From the NCBI GenBank assembly GCA_014237465.1, contig JABZFM010000009.1, positions 1 to 64,000 of the forward strand: DNA of 64,000 nucleotides. Direction: 5' to 3'. Positions 1-8,012 of this stretch are shown here, in pieces (the first letter of the stretch is position 1; each line of letters starts with the position of its first letter). The DNA is from Desulfobacteraceae bacterium. Lineage in GTDB: Bacteria; Desulfobacterota; Desulfobacteria; Desulfobacterales; Desulfosalsimonadaceae. The translations under genes were made by a program, and so were the position numbers. Below the pieces are notes generated by a model. That model was not told where the DNA came from. It made no database searches and was given only the letters and a program-made list of their open reading frames with translations.

Positions 1-47
1 TGACGTTGGTAGAGTTTGTTAAAACGATTTACTTCTGATTCCTTCAT
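1..47 (-). CDS. Partial CDS, N-terminus of unidentified protein (possible recombinase)
   Basis: The first 15 codons of a minus-strand gene start at ATG 47-45 and run off the left edge (reads MKESEVNRFNKLYQR). A good AGGAG Shine-Dalgarno lies at 60-56. The fragment is too short to identify. Its divergent orientation from a cassette array on the plus strand is what an integron integrase gene would show, but the visible residues do not match the IntI N-terminus I know, so a different tyrosine recombinase or an unrelated gene is equally possible. Confidence 0.4.
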   Translation of the reverse strand, partial: MKESEVNRFNKLYQR

Positions 48-107
48 AGTGTATACTCCTTTTTTATAAATGCCCGAAATTGGACACATAAAGGGAGTAT
101 ACACTAT
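46..107 (-). promoter_or_regulatory. 14-bp perfect inverted repeat covering the SD and start codon
   Basis: Positions 46-59 and 94-107 are exact reverse complements (ATAGTGTATACTCC / GGAGTATACACTAT) separated by 34 bp. In minus-strand mRNA the 3' arm contains the AGGAG ribosome binding site and the first two bases of the ATG. The stem would therefore hide the translation start of the partial gene. It could instead be a DNA-level element (terminal repeat or dimer operator). Confidence 0.65.
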
Positions 108-134
108 TTTGATTTTTCCGCCGCGTAGCGGCTT

Positions 135-197
135 CGTTCAACCAGTCGCTTGAGTTGACGGCTGGAAAACGCCGCAACTCAGCTTAATCGTTGGGAC
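135..197 (+). other. attC-like / cassette boundary site
   Basis: The site begins with GTTCAAC (135-141, fits RYYYAAC) and ends with GTTGGGA (191-197, near GTTRRRY). Between them is an imperfect hairpin: TGAGTTG-CGGC pairs with GCCG-CAACTCA, with an extrahelical A. The total of 63 bp is in the attC size range. The TTGGG at the cassette start is complementary to the GCCCAAC box of the attC at 2673, as expected when both belong to one cassette. It could be an attI or a degenerate attC. Confidence 0.45.
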
Positions 198-425
198 GTA
201 AACATGTCGGCCTTAAATTGTGAATTAAGGGGTTGAGGATGATTGAAATGATTCATAATTCAAGCTTTGCCTTCCCCCGGCTTCTTTTAAATATCCAATG
301 CTATTGCAATTAAATCTTCATGTTCACGAGGCTATGGATAAAACCGAGGCGGTTGTTGAGGAAACAAGCTCTTCGTTACTTGACATTGTCTAACACCATC
401 TACGAACACCTGATGAGGGTCGAAA

Positions 426-1235
426 ATGTTTGATGAAGTCATCATTGATGTATCAACTGATAACAAGAAGGCTTATGGAGAAAGCTTTAATAAAAAAGAG
501 TATCGACTATATCCATTTCTATATCTTGTGGCTGGAAAAATTAAGGAGGCTGGTAATTATCAAGAAAGAGTGGATTATCGAGGGATAGACTTTGTCGAAA
601 GAGTCAATCACGTGTCCGAAGGTCGCCCTAACTTTATGGATTTAACAGTGAATAACGAAGGGATACTATTTACACCTCACTCCGGATGGAAAGCTCATGC
701 CTTAAAAAGCCAAGGCTTAACATCAGAGAATGCTGCACTTTTATTAGCTGCTGCGGGGCTTGAAATAACAGTTCCCAGCTTTACTTTTGATATTGCCAGA
801 TCTGAAGAGGTAATGATTGTAAGAAATAAACTTGCGGAAGAGCGAGAGAAATATTTGGCTTCAATCATAACTCTTACTGATGAAGCCTATGATCGAATTG
901 CCTCTGGCCTTTATAAGGACACTGTTGACTGGGCTTTGAATGAAGCGTTTTTAAAAATAAAACCTAAAGCTATGAAATTCGAAGTAGCCATGTCAAAATT
1001 AGATAGAAATATTCTTGAAAGGATACGGTACAATTTCATTTCCGATGGTATTCCTGCTATTGGAAGTGCGTTAGTTGATAAAGGATTTAAGGAAGCTGCA
1101 AAAGTTTCTATGGTAAAGCTCTTAGAAATTCTAAGTAAAAACTTGGTACGCAGTTTTGAAGAACGAGAATCCCCTGAAGTTGTATACGGATACAAAGTTA
1201 ACCAAATATGGCAATGCGCTAAAAAGCAAAGGTAG
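426..1235 (+). CDS. Hypothetical protein, first gene of a 2.5-kb integron cassette
   Basis: A 269-residue protein with no signal peptide or obvious membrane segment. I do not recognise the family. The N-terminal third is mixed alpha/beta. Residues from about 130 onward are predicted helical and rich in charged residues. The start ATG has a GAGGGT-like SD. It lies between two cassette boundary sites (191 and 2724) together with the HEPN-like gene at 1408, 172 bp downstream, so the two were probably acquired together. AT-rich codon use differs from the chromosomal genes to the right. A role as partner of the HEPN-like protein is inference only. Confidence 0.6.
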   Translation: MFDEVIIDVSTDNKKAYGESFNKKEYRLYPFLYLVAGKIKEAGNYQERVDYRGIDFVERVNHVSEGRPNFMDLTVNNEGILFTPHSGWKAHALKSQGLTSENAALLLAAAGLEITVPSFTFDIARSEEVMIVRNKLAEEREKYLASIITLTDEAYDRIASGLYKDTVDWALNEAFLKIKPKAMKFEVAMSKLDRNILERIRYNFISDGIPAIGSALVDKGFKEAAKVSMVKLLEILSKNLVRSFEERESPEVVYGYKVNQIWQCAKKQR

Positions 1236-1392
1236 CGAATGTTGATTATTTTCAAATCTTTTATGACAATATGTAAGCGCTTGGCCGGGAGTTTTGTTTT
1301 TTATTATGTTATGGCGCCTCTAAGTATATTTGACCTTTTTTCGTTGACCCCTTTTCACAGATATTCACCTTTTCATTTACTTAAAATTTGCG

Positions 1393-1407
1393 ATTTGTTG
1401 AACAAAT
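1393..1407. promoter_or_regulatory. 15-bp palindrome immediately before a start codon
   Basis: ATTTGTT and AACAAAT flank a single G and end at the base before the ATG at 1408, where a Shine-Dalgarno would normally be. It could be an operator for autoregulation or chance in AT-rich DNA. Confidence 0.35.
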
Positions 1408-2619
1408 ATGACGACTAAATTTGAAATCATAAAAAATCATATAAAGAAAGGTTCTTTTGCTGATTGTTTTGGGAAACCGAATATCAGATTCCTAAGTACT
1501 GCTGATTTGAAAAAAGATGTCTGGATGATACAGGGAGCAAAAGGCATATTGGCTTATCATGATTTGACCAAACAAATTTACAACAAGTTTGAACAAATAA
1601 AAAATAATTACACAATTAGGGATGTTGAGAAAGTCTTAGATTCTCTAATTCATGACAGCCTTGGCCAGGAAAAAGTATCTGAGAATGAAATCGTAAATAA
1701 AGCAAAGAGACAACTATCCCCAAAAGGAATAGAATCATTTGATATTTTGAGAAATATTTATGGAATAGTTCTTTCAAAAAAATATCGTAAAATTGGGCCG
1801 TTTACTTTTCAAAAAGGGGAAAATGCCTATAAACATTATTTTCGAGGAGAACGTCCTTGGAAAGGCTATGATATAAAAAAAAATATTTCCTCTTATGTTG
1901 TTAGATGTCATGTCAAATCTGCAACACAAGATCGTGCCCTTGAAATCGCTGATGAAACTTTTACAACCTTGGAATACCTTTTCGCATTTATCTTAGGAAA
2001 CAAGCATACTGGCTATGAAGTCAGGATTCTTCGTCAAACCAAAGAAAATAGATTGTTTCATCTTTCAAAAAGTGAAAGTGGCAATATTTTAGGGGGTAAC
2101 AGTCGGGAAAACAGTGTACATAACGAAATCGATTTAAATGATCCATTTTTTAAAAAGAAAAAAATCAGGAAACTATTTTCGATAGTACCGGCAAGAGGCC
2201 TGACTCAAATTGAAAGCAGGCTAAACAAAGCTGTTATTTGGATAGGTAAAGGTTTAGCTTCTTACTCCTCCATAGAGTCAATTATAAGTTACTGTTCTGC
2301 ATTAGAAGCTCTTCTCCTTAGAGATCCAAACGCTCCTATTTTTACCCCATCAAACGTAGCATCATTGTCTGAATGTTGTGCCTTTTTTCTTGGAAAAAAA
2401 TACAGCTCAAGAAAAGAAATAGCCAAAAAGGTTAACTTAATTTATAAGGAACGTTCAGCAGGGACTCATGGTGGAAAGGTTTTTGCTGATCCTCAACTCG
2501 AAAGTACTGCGCTCGAGATCAGCAGGCATATGGTTTTTCGTTTACTCGAACTATACCCCCAAAGGATTGAAACCGAAAAAGATCTCTTTGAATTTGTAGA
2601 TAGAATTAAATTTTCATAA
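1408..2619 (+). CDS. ApeA/HEPN-like protein (putative ribonuclease, cassette-borne)
   Basis: A 403-residue protein. The C-terminal portion (about residues 265-390) resembles ApeA-like HEPN domains: an aliphatic helix with AVIWIGKGL, then a CSALEALL segment, then a second helical pair with a helix-capping R-x4-H motif (R349...H354 in RSAGTH) followed by GG. R-x4-6-H is the catalytic signature of HEPN RNases, which often act in abortive phage defence. The N-terminal 260 residues are unfamiliar. The start ATG lacks a clear SD. Instead a 15-bp palindrome (ATTTGTT-g-AACAAAT, 1393-1407) abuts it. Low GC and the position inside a cassette suggest recent acquisition. HEPN assignment is by motif, not by search. 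Confidence 0.6.
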   Translation: MTTKFEIIKNHIKKGSFADCFGKPNIRFLSTADLKKDVWMIQGAKGILAYHDLTKQIYNKFEQIKNNYTIRDVEKVLDSLIHDSLGQEKVSENEIVNKAKRQLSPKGIESFDILRNIYGIVLSKKYRKIGPFTFQKGENAYKHYFRGERPWKGYDIKKNISSYVVRCHVKSATQDRALEIADETFTTLEYLFAFILGNKHTGYEVRILRQTKENRLFHLSKSESGNILGGNSRENSVHNEIDLNDPFFKKKKIRKLFSIVPARGLTQIESRLNKAVIWIGKGLASYSSIESIISYCSALEALLLRDPNAPIFTPSNVASLSECCAFFLGKKYSSRKEIAKKVNLIYKERSAGTHGGKVFADPQLESTALEISRHMVFRLLELYPQRIETEKDLFEFVDRIKFS

Positions 2620-2672
2620 GGTTGATTCCGGATAGGGTCGGGCCAAACTACAACAAGTCCTTTTAGAAAAAC

Positions 2673-2730
2673 GCCCAACAAAAAAATCCAGCGGACGTAA
2701 AAAGCTGCGCCGCTGATTTAAACGTTCGGT
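2673..2730 (+). other. attC recombination site
   Basis: R'' box GCCCAAC (2673-2679) and R' box GTTCGGT (2724-2730) enclose an imperfect hairpin with arms CAGCGG (2689-2694) and CCGCTG (2710-2715). Length is 58 bp. The R'' box pairs with the TTGGG start of the upstream cassette (191). The R' start of the next cassette (TTCGGTG) pairs with CACCGAAC at 3244-3251. This cross-matching is the diagnostic pattern of true integron cassettes. Confidence 0.75.
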
Positions 2731-2766
2731 GAGAGATGTTTTAACTTCAAATAAAGGCTGAACATA

Positions 2767-3021
2767 ATGGAGAAATACGAAAAATTAATATTTCAGATAC
2801 TTCGAGGTACAAGTGATGCCAATATTTCTTTCTTGGATTTAGTTAACCTTTTGCAGCATTTTGGATTTGAAATGCGTATCAAAGGAAGTCACCATATTTT
2901 TCGAAAAAAAAGTGTTGAAGAAAAACCCAATTTGCAGAAAGATGGAAATAAGGCCAAACCATATCAAGTCAAGCAGGTGCGTAACATTATTCTGAAATAT
3001 AGATTGGGAGGTAAAGAATGA
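2767..3021 (+). CDS. hicA: HicA-family toxin (mRNA interferase)
   Basis: An 84-residue protein with the HicA double-stranded-RNA-binding-like fold. A helix (LVNLLQHFGF) leads into a beta strand and the conserved KGSHHIF segment, whose His is the catalytic residue of HicA RNases. A final helix carries PYQVKQVRNIILKY. It overlaps the antitoxin gene by 4 bp (stop/ATG), giving the usual toxin-first hicAB order. The pair fills one integron cassette (2725 to about 3251), a common home for toxin-antitoxin systems that stabilise arrays. It has a short N-terminal extension relative to the minimal family. Confidence 0.85.
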   Translation: MEKYEKLIFQILRGTSDANISFLDLVNLLQHFGFEMRIKGSHHIFRKKSVEEKPNLQKDGNKAKPYQVKQVRNIILKYRLGGKE

Positions 3022-3233
3022 TAAATAGATATGAGATTATAATCTACTGGAGTGATGAAGACAAAGCTTTTATAGCTGATGTCCCTGAGCTTCCTGGATG
3101 TATGGCTCATGGAGACACATATGAGTCTGCCTTAGATAGCATCAAATCCGCAATGGATTTGTGGATTAATACGGCTAAGGAATTCAACGATCTAATCCCA
3201 CAACCTAAAGGTCGTCGGTTAGCCTTTGCATAA
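3018..3233 (+). CDS. hicB: HicB-family antitoxin
   Basis: A 71-residue protein matching the partial RNase-H fold of HicB. It contains the motif YWSDEDKAFIADVPELPGC, followed by the MAHGDTYESAL helix start. These are family hallmarks. The short C-terminal tail has no added ribbon-helix-helix or HTH domain, so DNA binding, and hence autoregulation, is not evident. It starts inside the last codons of hicA (ATG at 3018), implying translational coupling. It is expected to bind and neutralise HicA. Confidence 0.85.
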   Translation: MINRYEIIIYWSDEDKAFIADVPELPGCMAHGDTYESALDSIKSAMDLWINTAKEFNDLIPQPKGRRLAFA

Positions 3234-3243
3234 AAATGGTTTT

Positions 3244-3275
3244 CACCGAACAAGCCAGTACACCTGACGCCAAAA
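3244..3275 (+). other. Truncated attC at end of cassette array
   Basis: CACCGAAC (3244-3251) is the R'' box complementary to the TTCGGTG start of the hicAB cassette. No matching hairpin arm or R' box follows. The sequence passes into a G-rich tandem repeat, so the attC was cut off by insertion or deletion and the array ends here. Confidence 0.55.
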
Positions 3276-3531
3276 GCCGGGGGACGAAAAGAGGGGGGAC
3301 GAAAAGAGGGGGGACGTCCTTAAATATCTCAATAACTTATTTCAACAGGCTGTAGCCATAATGCCTGACAATCGATTCACCTCGTTGGACCGCGTACCCA
3401 CAACCCCTGCATAACAAAAATCGGTGTCAAAGATATGAAAATGGGGTCGCATCTTTAATCTTGAATTTTCTCATAGCAGGTGTTATCCGCCGTTGTTTTT
3501 CAGACTGCGGGTCGGGAACAAATAATAAAAT
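3276..3531. repeat. G-rich short tandem repeat and noncoding remainder
   Basis: The unit GAAAAGAGGGGGGAC is present about two and a half times at 3288-3325, followed by GTCCTTAAATA. Such G-rich blocks are often seen at the edges of REP/RAYT-type elements in related genomes. A related block (ATGGGGTCGCATCTTTAATC) is at 3440-3460. No gene is seen between 3326 and the histidine kinase stop. Confidence 0.45.
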
Positions 3532-5517
3532 TTATGGGTTCCTGATCGGCAGAAAGATTGAGATCGTACACCCCGGCCCTTTGTTATTTTTCGCTTCCAC
3601 CCGTCCGCCCATGGCTTTGACAAACTTATTCACCAGTGCCAGGCCGATGCCGGTGCCGCCGGTGGTCCGGGTCAGTTCATTGTCCACCCGGAAGAAATCA
3701 TCAAATACTTTTTTCAAGGCATGTTTTGGAATACCCGGCCCGGTATCGGAAAGACTGATTTTCATCTGACTGGCTTCCGGTTCCAGCACAAGTGCGATCT
3801 TTTTTTCCGCATTGTTTTTACCGAACTTCATGCTGTTTTCAATTAAATTAATCAGCACCTGAATCATTACTTCCCGGTCATACATAAAGGAAGTATGAGT
3901 GGTATTTTCAACATCAAACTCAAATCCCTCCTGTCGGAGTTTTTCGCACATAATGCCTTTGACTTCTGAAATCACATCATCAAATGCCCCTTCAGACAAC
4001 TCCAGGCGTCGATTTTTTTTCTCCAGCCTGGAATATTCCAGTACATTATTGATCAAACGGGACAAACGACTGCTTTCAGAACCCAGAATCCTGAAATAAT
4101 CCTGTTCCCGCTCAGGAGAAGACGCTATCTTCTGCTCCAGCATTTCAATATACATCCGGATATTAGTCAGCGGAGTTTTGAGTTCGTGCGTGACGGATGA
4201 AACAAATTGCGAGCGCCGTTCTGCGAGTCCGACAATGGCATAAACACTCCGGTAAATGGCAAACAGGCCCATGAGAATCACCAGGGCCATGATTGTCATC
4301 ATGATATTGAGCGTTTGTCTGCCTGGTGATCGGGGAATATTGTCACTGATCAGGCGGGCGTTTAAAAACGCAAACGGCCGGGGAAACGTATGGTTTAGAG
4401 AAAATTTCGGGTCTTTGGACCACGACCCTGTTTCAACAATTGTCTGCCGAATGCCGTCTTTCATAATCGACAGGTCAAGGCTTGTAAATTTTGACATAGG
4501 CTGATTGGTAAAATGAGATTTTGTTATATGATTTAAAAACCGGTGGATCAGAAGAACGAATCCCTGGCGGTACACCCGGTCGTTGATAACAATCCGACGA
4601 AAAAAAACAACGTTTTCATCCGAAACAAATACCGACTGCATCGGGTCCACTTCCACGCGGAACACGGATGTATCAAGGTCTCTACCGGTTACCTGTCTTG
4701 CATTGCTCTCCTTTAAAATGGCCGGTGCGGGTGCGGAGAATTCATCAGCTGTTTCAAGCCACGCATATTTTTCAAAATCCGAAACAGATTTACCGGAAGC
4801 CGCTGCATCATAGGCGTCCTTATCCGCGATTTCACCCGCCGGAATTTCCGGCTCAGCCCCCCGCTCTTTAGTCGTTTTAAATAACTCTGCAGGTACTTGT
4901 TCCTGTTTTGATAATTTTATGGCCTGGTCCGCGGTAATATTTTCCACCCGTTTTTTTTCCTGTCCAAGATAATCTTTTTTCTTTTTGGAACGAGACAAAT
5001 CGAGATACCGGCCGGCCAATGTGAATTCCTCTTCCTTTTCCGTTAATACTTTTTCCAGCAATACTTTTTCCGGCGGGGAAACTTCAAACGGCTCAGATAC
5101 ATCTGCCCGGCGGGTGTTAAAAATCCGGTTCACGTCTTCCAACTGGCTGATAACGTCTTTAATCTCTTCGTTTTTGGGGTCTGGCTTTTTTGAATCAGGC
5201 AGAGCGATTATATCCGATGCCAGCGGCGTCTGGAAAGAACCATCCGGATTATTCTGAAAATAACCCAGAATATAATTTTCTTCCGGCAGGGCCGATAATC
5301 CTGAAAAAGATGTATATTCTTCAATGGCCCGGCCCTCTTCTTTTAAGACCAGAGCAGAAAGTTCTTTTTCCATTTCATAAAAAAGAGTATCGGCAAAATA
5401 ACGAAGCTCCGCCATTTCCTCCTGGTCAAGACTCTGGTGGGTCCTTAGGATAAAATACCCCAGAGGAATGGAAAGACAGATAAAAAATATGATCATGAAA
5501 TATTTAATGCGTTTCAC
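3532..5517 (-). CDS. Membrane sensor histidine kinase
   Basis: A 661-residue protein. One N-terminal membrane segment (about residues 5-24) and a second near residue 405-428 bracket a large, charged extracytoplasmic sensor region of about 380 residues with no recognised domain. The kinase core follows: H-box with His444 (THELKTPLTN), N-box around Asn561 (NLIENSMKFG), G1 DTGPG at about 591, F-box, and G2 GGTGIGLAL. This gives HisKA plus HATPase. The GTG start overlaps the stop of the response regulator (GTGA), so the two are translationally coupled. The signal is unknown. The VWA/PspA operon diverges upstream and is a plausible target. Confidence 0.93.
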   Translation of the reverse strand: MKRIKYFMIIFFICLSIPLGYFILRTHQSLDQEEMAELRYFADTLFYEMEKELSALVLKEEGRAIEEYTSFSGLSALPEENYILGYFQNNPDGSFQTPLASDIIALPDSKKPDPKNEEIKDVISQLEDVNRIFNTRRADVSEPFEVSPPEKVLLEKVLTEKEEEFTLAGRYLDLSRSKKKKDYLGQEKKRVENITADQAIKLSKQEQVPAELFKTTKERGAEPEIPAGEIADKDAYDAAASGKSVSDFEKYAWLETADEFSAPAPAILKESNARQVTGRDLDTSVFRVEVDPMQSVFVSDENVVFFRRIVINDRVYRQGFVLLIHRFLNHITKSHFTNQPMSKFTSLDLSIMKDGIRQTIVETGSWSKDPKFSLNHTFPRPFAFLNARLISDNIPRSPGRQTLNIMMTIMALVILMGLFAIYRSVYAIVGLAERRSQFVSSVTHELKTPLTNIRMYIEMLEQKIASSPEREQDYFRILGSESSRLSRLINNVLEYSRLEKKNRRLELSEGAFDDVISEVKGIMCEKLRQEGFEFDVENTTHTSFMYDREVMIQVLINLIENSMKFGKNNAEKKIALVLEPEASQMKISLSDTGPGIPKHALKKVFDDFFRVDNELTRTTGGTGIGLALVNKFVKAMGGRVEAKNNKGPGCTISIFLPIRNP

Positions 5518-6221
5518 AGCCCTGCTCCACCCAAATCAAGACGATATCCTTCGCCCCGTATGGTTAAAAGAAAAGGCGTTTCTCCGATCAGTGACGCAAT
5601 CTTCTTGCGAAGCTTTTGAATATGAATATCAACCGTTCGTGTCTCAATTTCCGCGTCACTGTAATTCCAGACTTTTAAAAGAAGCTCTTTTTTTGAAACG
5701 ATCCGACTGCTGTGGTGATGCAGATAAACAATAATATCCATCTCCCGGCGGGTCAGTTCGATGGTTTGGATACCAAACGCTGCATTCAGATTGCTGCCGT
5801 CAAAAAATATGCCCTGTATGGTCAACTGTTCATCCCCCAGATTCTTGCCGGACCGCCGCAGCACCGCTTCAATTCTTACCATCAGTTCCCTTAAGGAAAA
5901 CGGTTTACTGATATAGTCATCAGCACCGGATTTAAATCCGGTGACAATGTCTGTTTCAGCGCCCTTGGCGGTAAGCATGATGATCGGCTGGTCCGGTTTT
6001 TTTCTGCGGATTTCCCTACAGATGGAAAAACCGTCCACCGTGGGCAGCATGACATCCAGCAGGATTAAATCAAACCGAACATCCAATGCTTTTGAAAGCC
6101 CCTCTCCCCCGTCATCACAACCGGTGGGCTGGTATCCGTTAAACACCAGCACATCCAGCAGCCCGTTTAATATCGCCGGATCATCTTCTACGATCAATAC
6201 ACTGGCTTTCGAATTTTTCAT
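5514..6221 (-). CDS. OmpR/PhoB-family response regulator
   Basis: A 235-residue protein. The receiver domain has the acidic pocket EDD at 12-14, phospho-acceptor Asp56 (LLDVMLP), Thr84 and Lys106 (SKPF). A winged-helix DNA-binding domain spans about 130-230, including the ELTRREMDII and VDIHIQKLRKKI segments typical of Trans_reg_C. It is the first gene of a two-gene operon with the histidine kinase. It is transcribed away from the VWA-protein gene across a 236-bp AT-rich intergenic region that should contain both promoters. Confidence 0.95.
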   Translation of the reverse strand: MKNSKASVLIVEDDPAILNGLLDVLVFNGYQPTGCDDGGEGLSKALDVRFDLILLDVMLPTVDGFSICREIRRKKPDQPIIMLTAKGAETDIVTGFKSGADDYISKPFSLRELMVRIEAVLRRSGKNLGDEQLTIQGIFFDGSNLNAAFGIQTIELTRREMDIIVYLHHHSSRIVSKKELLLKVWNYSDAEIETRTVDIHIQKLRKKIASLIGETPFLLTIRGEGYRLDLGGAGL

Positions 6222-6457
6222 GAATATTTTCCTTACGCAATATTTGAACCTAAATTCAGGATTTCAAAAAAAAAAAACAGTTTTCGTTCAGGCATTTCTA
6301 TTCTAAGCGATTTTAGTCCCATAGAAAAGTAAAAGTTATGTAAAAAAACCGCTGATTTTTTTTACATTTCTTTGAATTGCTTCTTTATTTCAAAGCGTTA
6401 GAATGGACCCAGTGTTAAATTCAACTTCAAAACGATCTTTTAAAAAAAGGAGGCATC
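6222..6457. promoter_or_regulatory. Divergent intergenic region between response regulator and VWA operon
   Basis: 236 bp of AT-rich sequence separates two divergently transcribed operons. No confident -35/-10 pair or operator was identified by eye. Runs of A and T at 6260-6275 and 6350-6370 stand out. A strong AAAGGAGG SD at 6446-6453 serves the rightward gene. Confidence 0.4.
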
Positions 6458-7906
6458 ATGAAATCAAAACAAATCAAACCGCTCATCCTTATCGGCTGCC
6501 TGATTGCCATAACCTGTATCGGTATGGCCAGCTCCGGAAACCTCAGCCAAAAAAATATCAGCCGGATAATTAGTCCCCCGACACAGACTGTCAGTAATAA
6601 AAACGGAATTGTTACGCTTTCCTGCAACCTGGTCCAGGACAAAATCGTTTCAGGCAGTGACGGGATTGTTTCACTTGGCCTGACAATGACGGCAGACAGC
6701 GTTCTCGATGGAAAGACGTTGGAGGATGCCAAAAATTTGAATAATGTAGATATGGTGATTGTATTAGACCGCAGCGGGTCCATGTCCGGACAAAAAATAA
6801 ATTACGCCAAAAATGCCGCTATAGAACTGATATCTAAGCTGACGGCATCCGACCGATTTGCCCTGGTCACATATTCAGACACCGCCCAAAGCCTTTCCGG
6901 GCTAATCAATGTCACACCTTCTGCGCAAAGACAATTGAATGCCATGATTGCCGACATAACCGTCGGCGGCGGCACCAATCTGAGTCAGGGGCTTCAGGTC
7001 GGGATCGACATTTTAACATCATCTAAAATGACTGGAAATTCCGGCCGGCTTATCCTGATATCCGATGGACTGACAAATAAAGGCATCACAAGCATAAACG
7101 CCTTGGGAAATATGGCATCTTTTGCCGTTAAAAATGAATTCTCCATATCAACAGCTGGTGTTGGAAATGATTTTAATGAGCAACTGATGACCGCCATTGC
7201 AGACCACGGAACCGGCAACTACTATTTTCTGGAAAATCCTTCCGCGTTTGCCGCTGTTTTCAATAATGAATTTGAACAAACCCGGACGTCTGCCGCAACT
7301 TGCGTCAAAATCAGCTTTCAAGGAAAAAACAGTATAAAACTGGTGAATGCCGGCGGTTATCCGATTGAGACGAAAAATAACACCGCTGTTTTTTTCCCGG
7401 GAGATCTGATGTCCGGTGAAACCCGAAAACTGTTTTTAAGCCTTAAATTTCCCACGGATCAGGTAGCCATATTTGATATTTCGGGAATCAGCCTCCAATA
7501 CCATTATAACGGCGATCCATATTGCGTCTCACTTTCAAGCCCCTTAAAACTGGCCTGCGTAAAGGATCCCCAGGCTGCCATTGCTTCTATTGATAAGGAA
7601 ACATGGGAACACAAAGTGCTGAAAGAAGATTACAGCCGATTAAAAGAAGCGGTTGCCGGCGATATCAGAAGCGGCCGCAAGCAAAATGCTCTTAAAAAAA
7701 TTGACCGGTATTATACTGATCAGCAGGCTATCAACGCCAGTGTTCAGTCGGATGCCGTTACAGACAACCTGGATCATGATCTCAAACAACTCCGGGAGAC
7801 GGTGGACGAGACATTTACCGGAAAGCCGGAAGCAGTGGCGGAAAAACAGAAAAAGAATGCAAAGGTGCTTCAATACGAGGGCTATAAGGAAAGAAGGAAG
7901 AATTAG
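6458..7906 (+). CDS. Exported von Willebrand factor A domain protein
   Basis: A 482-residue protein. An N-terminal signal peptide (hydrophobic stretch at about 8-23) is followed by a VWA domain with an intact MIDAS motif D104-x-S106-x-S108 (DRSGSMSG) and the downstream GGGTNL threonine. After the VWA (to about residue 275) comes a beta-rich region and then a charged, helical C-terminus. It resembles YfbK/CoxE-like batteries of Ca/Mg-dependent adhesion or scaffold proteins. It has a strong SD. It leads an operon with a PspA-like protein and a membrane protein, which suggests an envelope-stress or membrane-remodelling role (inference). Confidence 0.88.
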   Translation: MKSKQIKPLILIGCLIAITCIGMASSGNLSQKNISRIISPPTQTVSNKNGIVTLSCNLVQDKIVSGSDGIVSLGLTMTADSVLDGKTLEDAKNLNNVDMVIVLDRSGSMSGQKINYAKNAAIELISKLTASDRFALVTYSDTAQSLSGLINVTPSAQRQLNAMIADITVGGGTNLSQGLQVGIDILTSSKMTGNSGRLILISDGLTNKGITSINALGNMASFAVKNEFSISTAGVGNDFNEQLMTAIADHGTGNYYFLENPSAFAAVFNNEFEQTRTSAATCVKISFQGKNSIKLVNAGGYPIETKNNTAVFFPGDLMSGETRKLFLSLKFPTDQVAIFDISGISLQYHYNGDPYCVSLSSPLKLACVKDPQAAIASIDKETWEHKVLKEDYSRLKEAVAGDIRSGRKQNALKKIDRYYTDQQAINASVQSDAVTDNLDHDLKQLRETVDETFTGKPEAVAEKQKKNAKVLQYEGYKERRKN

Positions 7907-7968
7907 TTTTAAACTCAATTTCAGGTATAAGGTAAAATTTTGAAGGACTCCAATGTTTTTTTCCTTCA

Positions 7969-7992
7969 GTCTTCAGCCTTCTACCTTCAACC
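7969..7992. repeat. Heptad AAGGYDG-type dispersed repeat
   Basis: CTTCAGCCTTCTACCTTCAACC is the complement of AAGG-x3 heptads. An inverted, longer copy lies at 9197-9227, so the PspA/membrane gene pair is bracketed by inverted copies. Confidence 0.6.
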
Positions 7993-8012
7993 TGACGACG
8001 AAGGAGTCAATC

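Noticed and set aside
1-47. Assignment of the left-edge gene as integron integrase
   Set aside because: Only 15 residues are visible and they do not match the IntI N-terminus I know. Orientation alone is not enough.
3288-3325. Possible CRISPR-like or direct repeat array
   Set aside because: The units are only 15 bp, G-rich, adjacent without spacers and fewer than three. Not a CRISPR.
7953-8012. Upstream ATG extending the PspA-like protein by 20 residues
   Set aside because: The extension is encoded by a dispersed repeat. The start at 8013 has a perfect SD and matches the family N-terminus.
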